This document shows positions 60,927 to 64,000 of a stretch of DNA of 64,000 nucleotides, piece by piece. This stretch comes from Alphaproteobacteria bacterium (lineage in GTDB: Bacteria; Pseudomonadota; Alphaproteobacteria; Caulobacterales; Maricaulaceae): NCBI GenBank assembly GCA_024742735.1, contig JANSXV010000002.1:310001-374000 (forward strand), read 5' to 3'. The translations under genes were made by a program, and so were the position numbers. The notes under the pieces were generated by a model. That model saw only the letters and a program-made list of their open reading frames with translations. It was not told where the DNA came from and did not search any database. Each line of letters opens with the position of its first letter. Within the stretch, counting starts at the first letter, position 1.

Positions 60927-61868
60927 ATGCTCGCCCTCATTAAACTAGGCGCTGCTGTATCGAGCCTTGTGGGTTCTGAAGCGCCAGTCGGTGCGGTCGC
61001 GGCGTGCGAGATTGAGACTGAGGGCGGTCGGCGCCGGATCACATCGTTGAGCGCAACATGCGAAACGCTTTCAACTCCGGCTGAGAGCGCTGCGTTGCAG
61101 AGCGCCGCTGATCAGGTGCTCAACCGCGTTGCCCTGCCGATAAGGTTAGGCCGGCACCAGCTGCTCACAACCATTGTGCTGCGCAGGTTCCATAACGGCT
61201 GGGATTTAGAGCAAACCCTACCGCTTGCTCCAGTGAGGTACAGTCTGGAGCAGCATCGGAGGGCGCGAGGCTTGCTCTACATTGATTGTGCAGGCCGTGG
61301 ATTGATCGAGGCGGACGGCTCGCTTCCGCAGGCTGAATGGGTCTGCTTGCGAAAGCCATGGGGCGAAATTGCTGAGTCTGATCAGCTCCAGGCTGACCAT
61401 CTCGCAGGGCTGATGCAGCAGGGCCGTTGGCTTGTTCCCCTTCGTTTTGAACAGGGGTGCGCCGAGGCGGGGATAAGTCAGCGGCATAGCTTCCCAGAAG
61501 GCAACCCCGTTATCAGGGAAGATGAGCGGCCCAGCTGCAACTCGGAGCCATTTGGCGCGACGCACAATGCTCACCAACCCATGATCCCGCTTAATGCAGC
61601 GGCGCATGATTATAGTGCCCACTGCACGGCCGAATATTCTCATGATGCCAACGGCGTCATCCACAGGGTGGAGGCCAGCTGTCTATTGGCTGACGAAAGC
61701 GGGATCCTGCCCGAGTCGTTCCAACAGGACTGGACTGTCTTGCGCGCAGCTTATGAAGGTTCAGTTGAAGTAGGTTTGCGCCGGATGCGCGTTGAGGAAA
61801 CCGACCCCGGGTTCGAGGGGCTTCGTGAGGCGTCGAGACAGATCCTGCTGCAAATCAATGATCGCTAG
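60927..61868 (+). CDS. Secreted TonB-C-like hypothetical protein on an AT-richer insert
   Basis: 313 residues, ATG after GGAG. The N-terminus is weakly signal-peptide-like. Its first ~190 residues align by eye with the gene at 62133: 'CEIETEGGRRRIT' versus 'CRILAAVDGRRIT', then paired Cys, 'RFHNGWDLE' versus 'LAEEGWRLLE', 'RGLLYIDC' versus 'RGIDARC', and a late Trp ('GRWLVPL' versus 'SRWFAPL'). A further ~110 residues begin like a second copy ('CTAEYSHDANGVIHRVEASC'). The final segments resemble the TonB C-terminal fold. GC content and codon use differ from neighbours. Probably periplasmic; function unknown. Confidence 0.75.
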   Translation: MLALIKLGAAVSSLVGSEAPVGAVAACEIETEGGRRRITSLSATCETLSTPAESAALQSAADQVLNRVALPIRLGRHQLLTTIVLRRFHNGWDLEQTLPLAPVRYSLEQHRRARGLLYIDCAGRGLIEADGSLPQAEWVCLRKPWGEIAESDQLQADHLAGLMQQGRWLVPLRFEQGCAEAGISQRHSFPEGNPVIREDERPSCNSEPFGATHNAHQPMIPLNAAAHDYSAHCTAEYSHDANGVIHRVEASCLLADESGILPESFQQDWTVLRAAYEGSVEVGLRRMRVEETDPGFEGLREASRQILLQINDR

Positions 61869-61940
61869 GACCTGAAACACCGGCGTTGCGCTGGCGCCAT
61901 AAGGCAACAGCGCGATTGAACTCTCATATGGTTACAAACT

Positions 61941-62073
61941 GCCTGACGGCGTCTGGTTCCTGCCCTTCACCAGGGCGGCGGTCCCCCATGTGGACCTGAA
62001 GGCGGGCAAGCTGACGGCGGATCCGCCGGAGGCGGAGGAGGGTGAGCCGGGGGCTAGCGAAGCTGATAGCTGA
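61941..62073 (+). pseudogene. rimM 3'-end fragment (right-hand direct repeat)
   Basis: Encodes PDGVWFLPFTRAAVPHVDLK then AGKLTADPPEAEEGEPGASE and ADS with a TGA at 62071-62073, i.e. the RimM C-terminal region and a natural-looking tail, but no upstream rimM body. 103 of 104 bases equal 60615-60718. The different tail beyond the repeat suggests this was the original rimM end, displaced by an insertion that supplied a new one. Confidence 0.92.
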
Positions 62074-62132
62074 AAGGTTGTAGGGCTTCGCAATATGGGA
62101 GAATATCCACCTTCCCCGATGGAGGGTCTGTC

Positions 62133-62750
62133 ATGCTCCTGCTCGTACTTCTCACCACACTCCAGGCGGCGGCCGAACCGGCTGTAACGGCCGATTGCCG
62201 CATCCTTGCGGCGGTCGATGGACGCCGGATCACGCAGGTCGCGTTCGACTGTCCCGACGATGTTGCGGACGCGGCGGCCCTCCAGGCCCACGCCGATGCA
62301 GTTGCGGCGCAATTCGGCGTCCCACTGGATACCCAGACGCTGCGGGTCGGCGGCGTGTCAAGCACGGCCAGGTTCACCTTGGCCGAGGAGGGCTGGCGCC
62401 TTCTTGAGCCGGCGCGCTTCCTGAGCAGCCCGCCAAGCTATGTGCCAAGCGCGGCTCAGCGGGGGATCGACGCTCGCTGTGATATGCGGGTCGAGCTGGG
62501 GCCCGATGGCGCGCCGCGCGATGTCGTGACGGTTTGCCAGCCGTTCAGGCGTTCTGGACAGCCGGTCAGGCAAAGGGGGTTCGAGGCCGAAGCGCAGGCG
62601 GCTGTCGCGCGGTCGCGCTGGTTCGCGCCGCTCGGCGCGGATGGGGCCTGCGTTACCTACAGCCTGGAATTCCAGATCGACCCTGGGGGTGACGCCGAGG
62701 AACGGCCGCATCTTCAGCAGCCGGTGGATCGCGCGCCGACATGTTCCTGA
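62133..62750 (+). CDS. Secreted TonB-C-like hypothetical protein
   Basis: 205 residues. Signal peptide MLLLVLLTTLQAAAEPAVTA. Two-part protein: an N-terminal half with a Cys pair ('ADCRILAAVDGRRITQVAFD', Cys), and a C-terminal half with 'RGIDARCDMRVELGPDGAPR' and 'AQAAVARSRWFAPLGADGAC', resembling the alternating strand-and-helix of the TonB C-terminal domain, which takes part in periplasmic protein contacts. Homologous to the genes at 60927 and 63489. Overlaps the next gene by 10 bases. Function unknown. Confidence 0.75.
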   Translation: MLLLVLLTTLQAAAEPAVTADCRILAAVDGRRITQVAFDCPDDVADAAALQAHADAVAAQFGVPLDTQTLRVGGVSSTARFTLAEEGWRLLEPARFLSSPPSYVPSAAQRGIDARCDMRVELGPDGAPRDVVTVCQPFRRSGQPVRQRGFEAEAQAAVARSRWFAPLGADGACVTYSLEFQIDPGGDAEERPHLQQPVDRAPTCS

Positions 62751-63460
62751 CGCATATCGCCCGCTCATGCGCCTTCGCGCTTGCGGGCGTGGGGATCGCC
62801 GCCTGCGCCAGCGTTCCGCCGGTCGCCGGTGAAGCCTGCGGTGCGGCGCAGACCGTTCTCGCGCCAGTCATCAACGCGGTGATCGAGGAGGGCGGGATCG
62901 TGGAGATCGAGACGCGCACGGCGCTGGTCCCGCCGGTCTCCCGGAGTGATCGCTGGGCGTTGATCCAGGAATTCGGATTCTCGCCGGTCTGGCGCTCTGC
63001 AGGAACCGATGACGCCCTGCGCCGGGCCTACTGGCAGGCGTGGCGCGACACGGATCAAAGCTTGCGCATCAACGATCCGGACAGGGCCGACCGGCAGGCC
63101 TGGGAGGCCGCCTATGACGCGATCGGCGACGACTGCATCTTTCCCGATGACGGTCTGTGGCGGGCGTTCTTCGACCGCAATCGCGCCGACGCCGACTTCA
63201 CCTGCGCCGCCGACATCGCCGCAATGACCGGCGCCCGGCTCGTCGGGGCCGGCGCGCCGCGGGGCGCCGGCGCCATGCGCCTGACCCCGGCCGCGCCCGG
63301 GATGGAAGGCGGTCGCGCCCTCATGGCCGCGCGCACCGTATATCCGCCGCTGGAGCCCGGCGCCGCGCCGCGCGAAACCGGCACGATCTGGCTTCTGCGC
63401 GTAACAGAGGCCGGCGATTGGCGGGTGCTGAGCGCGCGACGGATGGAGGCGATGGAGTGA
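62741..63460 (+). CDS. Hypothetical lipoprotein
   Basis: 239 residues. Signal peptide with lipobox 'GIAAC'. The mature part has four Cys (near 'GEACGAAQTVL', 'GDDCIFPDDGLW' and 'DFTCAADIAAM'), probably disulfide-bonded, and ends 'VTEAGDWRVLSARRMEAME', a common closing strand. No family recognised. It is coupled to the preceding TonB-C-like gene by a 10-base overlap. Confidence 0.7.
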   Translation: MFLTHIARSCAFALAGVGIAACASVPPVAGEACGAAQTVLAPVINAVIEEGGIVEIETRTALVPPVSRSDRWALIQEFGFSPVWRSAGTDDALRRAYWQAWRDTDQSLRINDPDRADRQAWEAAYDAIGDDCIFPDDGLWRAFFDRNRADADFTCAADIAAMTGARLVGAGAPRGAGAMRLTPAAPGMEGGRALMAARTVYPPLEPGAAPRETGTIWLLRVTEAGDWRVLSARRMEAME

Positions 63461-63488
63461 TGGCGATGACGCCTTGGAGGCATCGGCA

Positions 63489-64000
63489 ATGAGAAGCCTG
63501 TTCGGCGCGGGAGTGATCGCGCTCTCCCTGGCCCCTTTCGCGGCGGCGGCTTCCCCTGAACAGGCGGTCTGCCAGATCAGCTTTGAAGCCGGAGGTGAAG
63601 ACGGAGCGCCCGAGCGCGTTCAGGCGTCGTGTCCAGGCGCTGAACCGGCTCTTCAAGCGGCGGCGGATGCGAGCCTTCAGCGGCTTGATCTCGCCTTCGA
63701 CCCGCGCGCGGATGTGGCTGGATATGAGGTCGCGGAGTCCCTTGTGCTCACAGCCTCCGGTCAACAGGCCTGGTCAGTCGCGCCGGGGCAAATTCTCGTG
63801 AAAGCAATGCCGCTGTTTCCAGCTAGGGCCGCCCAACGCGGTGCGACCCATATGGTCTGCGCCGTAGCTCTCGTGCCCGACGAGCGTGGCCGCCCGTCGG
63901 CCTCGCCAGTGGAATGCCTGGCCGATGTCAGGCGTGCTCAAGGCGCGATGGAGCGCGCGATGACCGAAGCGGTGTCGAACTGGCGACTGGCGCCGACCGA
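63489..64000 (+). CDS. Secreted TonB-C-like protein, cut by the right edge
   Basis: The frame opens at ATG 63489, eight bases after GGAGG, and is still open at the window end, so about 170 residues are seen. Signal peptide MRSLFGAGVIALSLAPFAAA. Then 'CQISFEAGGEDGAPERVQAS' and a Cys, 'ALQAAADASLQRLDL', 'AAQRGATHMVCAVALVPDER' and 'TEAVSNWRLAPT', matching the plan of the genes at 62133 and 60927. It is therefore a third member of this local family. Confidence 0.75.
   Translation, partial: MRSLFGAGVIALSLAPFAAAASPEQAVCQISFEAGGEDGAPERVQASCPGAEPALQAAADASLQRLDLAFDPRADVAGYEVAESLVLTASGQQAWSVAPGQILVKAMPLFPARAAQRGATHMVCAVALVPDERGRPSASPVECLADVRRAQGAMERAMTEAVSNWRLAPT

Overview
The window is a high-GC, gene-dense chromosomal segment from an alphaproteobacterium, most plausibly of the Maricaulales/Hyphomonadales/Caulobacterales kind. 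This is inferred from gene content (Usg, DUF1674/SDHAF4, DUF2794, CC0125/CC1285-type lipoprotein, M. tuberculosis-type AhpC/AhpD, fabA-fabB) and from many GTG/TTG starts and ATGA/GTGA overlaps. No rRNA, tRNA, CRISPR array, integrase or transposase is visible.

Layout. 1-1.5 kb: two glycosyltransferases (GT4, cut by the left edge; GT9). 1.6-8.1 kb: translation genes infC (apparent ATA start) and rpmI-rplT, separated by five secreted or lipoprotein genes, four of which carry about eight copies of one Cys/Asp-rich beta-sandwich-like domain. 8.4-12.5 kb: pheS, an unknown membrane protein, pheT. 12.5-18.8 kb: small conserved genes (UPF0016, NTP_transf_6, usg, TPR, SDR, lipoprotein FKBP) and argE. 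18.8-20.9 kb: an AT-richer island holding what looks like a graspetide (ATP-grasp RiPP) cluster: a 66-aa precursor, an MvdD-like ATP-grasp ligase and an exported protein. It is bracketed by argE and a diverged second copy of the argE 3' end. 21-32 kb: phhA, Fe-alcohol dehydrogenase, thioesterase, gst-queG, BI-1, thpR, moeB/thiF-like, metallo-hydrolase, a 34-aa KPA-rich peptide and an S9 peptidase. 32.5-44.4 kb: fabA-fabB, yciB, a transglutaminase-like/VWA gene apparently split by a frameshift, phhB, htpX, SDHAF4, nuclease, alpha/beta hydrolase and rarD. 44.5-49.8 kb: an MCP with a C-terminal PilZ domain, a TorF-like porin, and a dicarboxylate symporter. 49.9-52.3 kb: ahpC-ahpD divergent from oxyR. 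52.3-56.7 kb: a GldF/GldG-type ABC operon. 57-60.8 kb: DUF2794, CDF transporter, uppP, lipoprotein, rimM. 60.8-64 kb: a second AT-richer insert with one secreted gene, bracketed by rimM and a 99% identical copy of the rimM 3' end, followed by its resident homologues.

How genes work together. PhhA and PhhB (18 kb apart) form the phenylalanine hydroxylation/pterin recycling pair. AhpC, AhpD and OxyR form a peroxide-sensing and detoxifying unit. FabA and FabB make unsaturated fatty acids. The four-gene ABC operon is translationally coupled throughout.

The most novel content is the graspetide-like cluster, and the fact that two separate AT-rich inserts each lie between a housekeeping gene and a repeat of that gene's 3' end with no recombinase gene in sight. 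All domain calls are from reading motifs by eye; no database search was possible.
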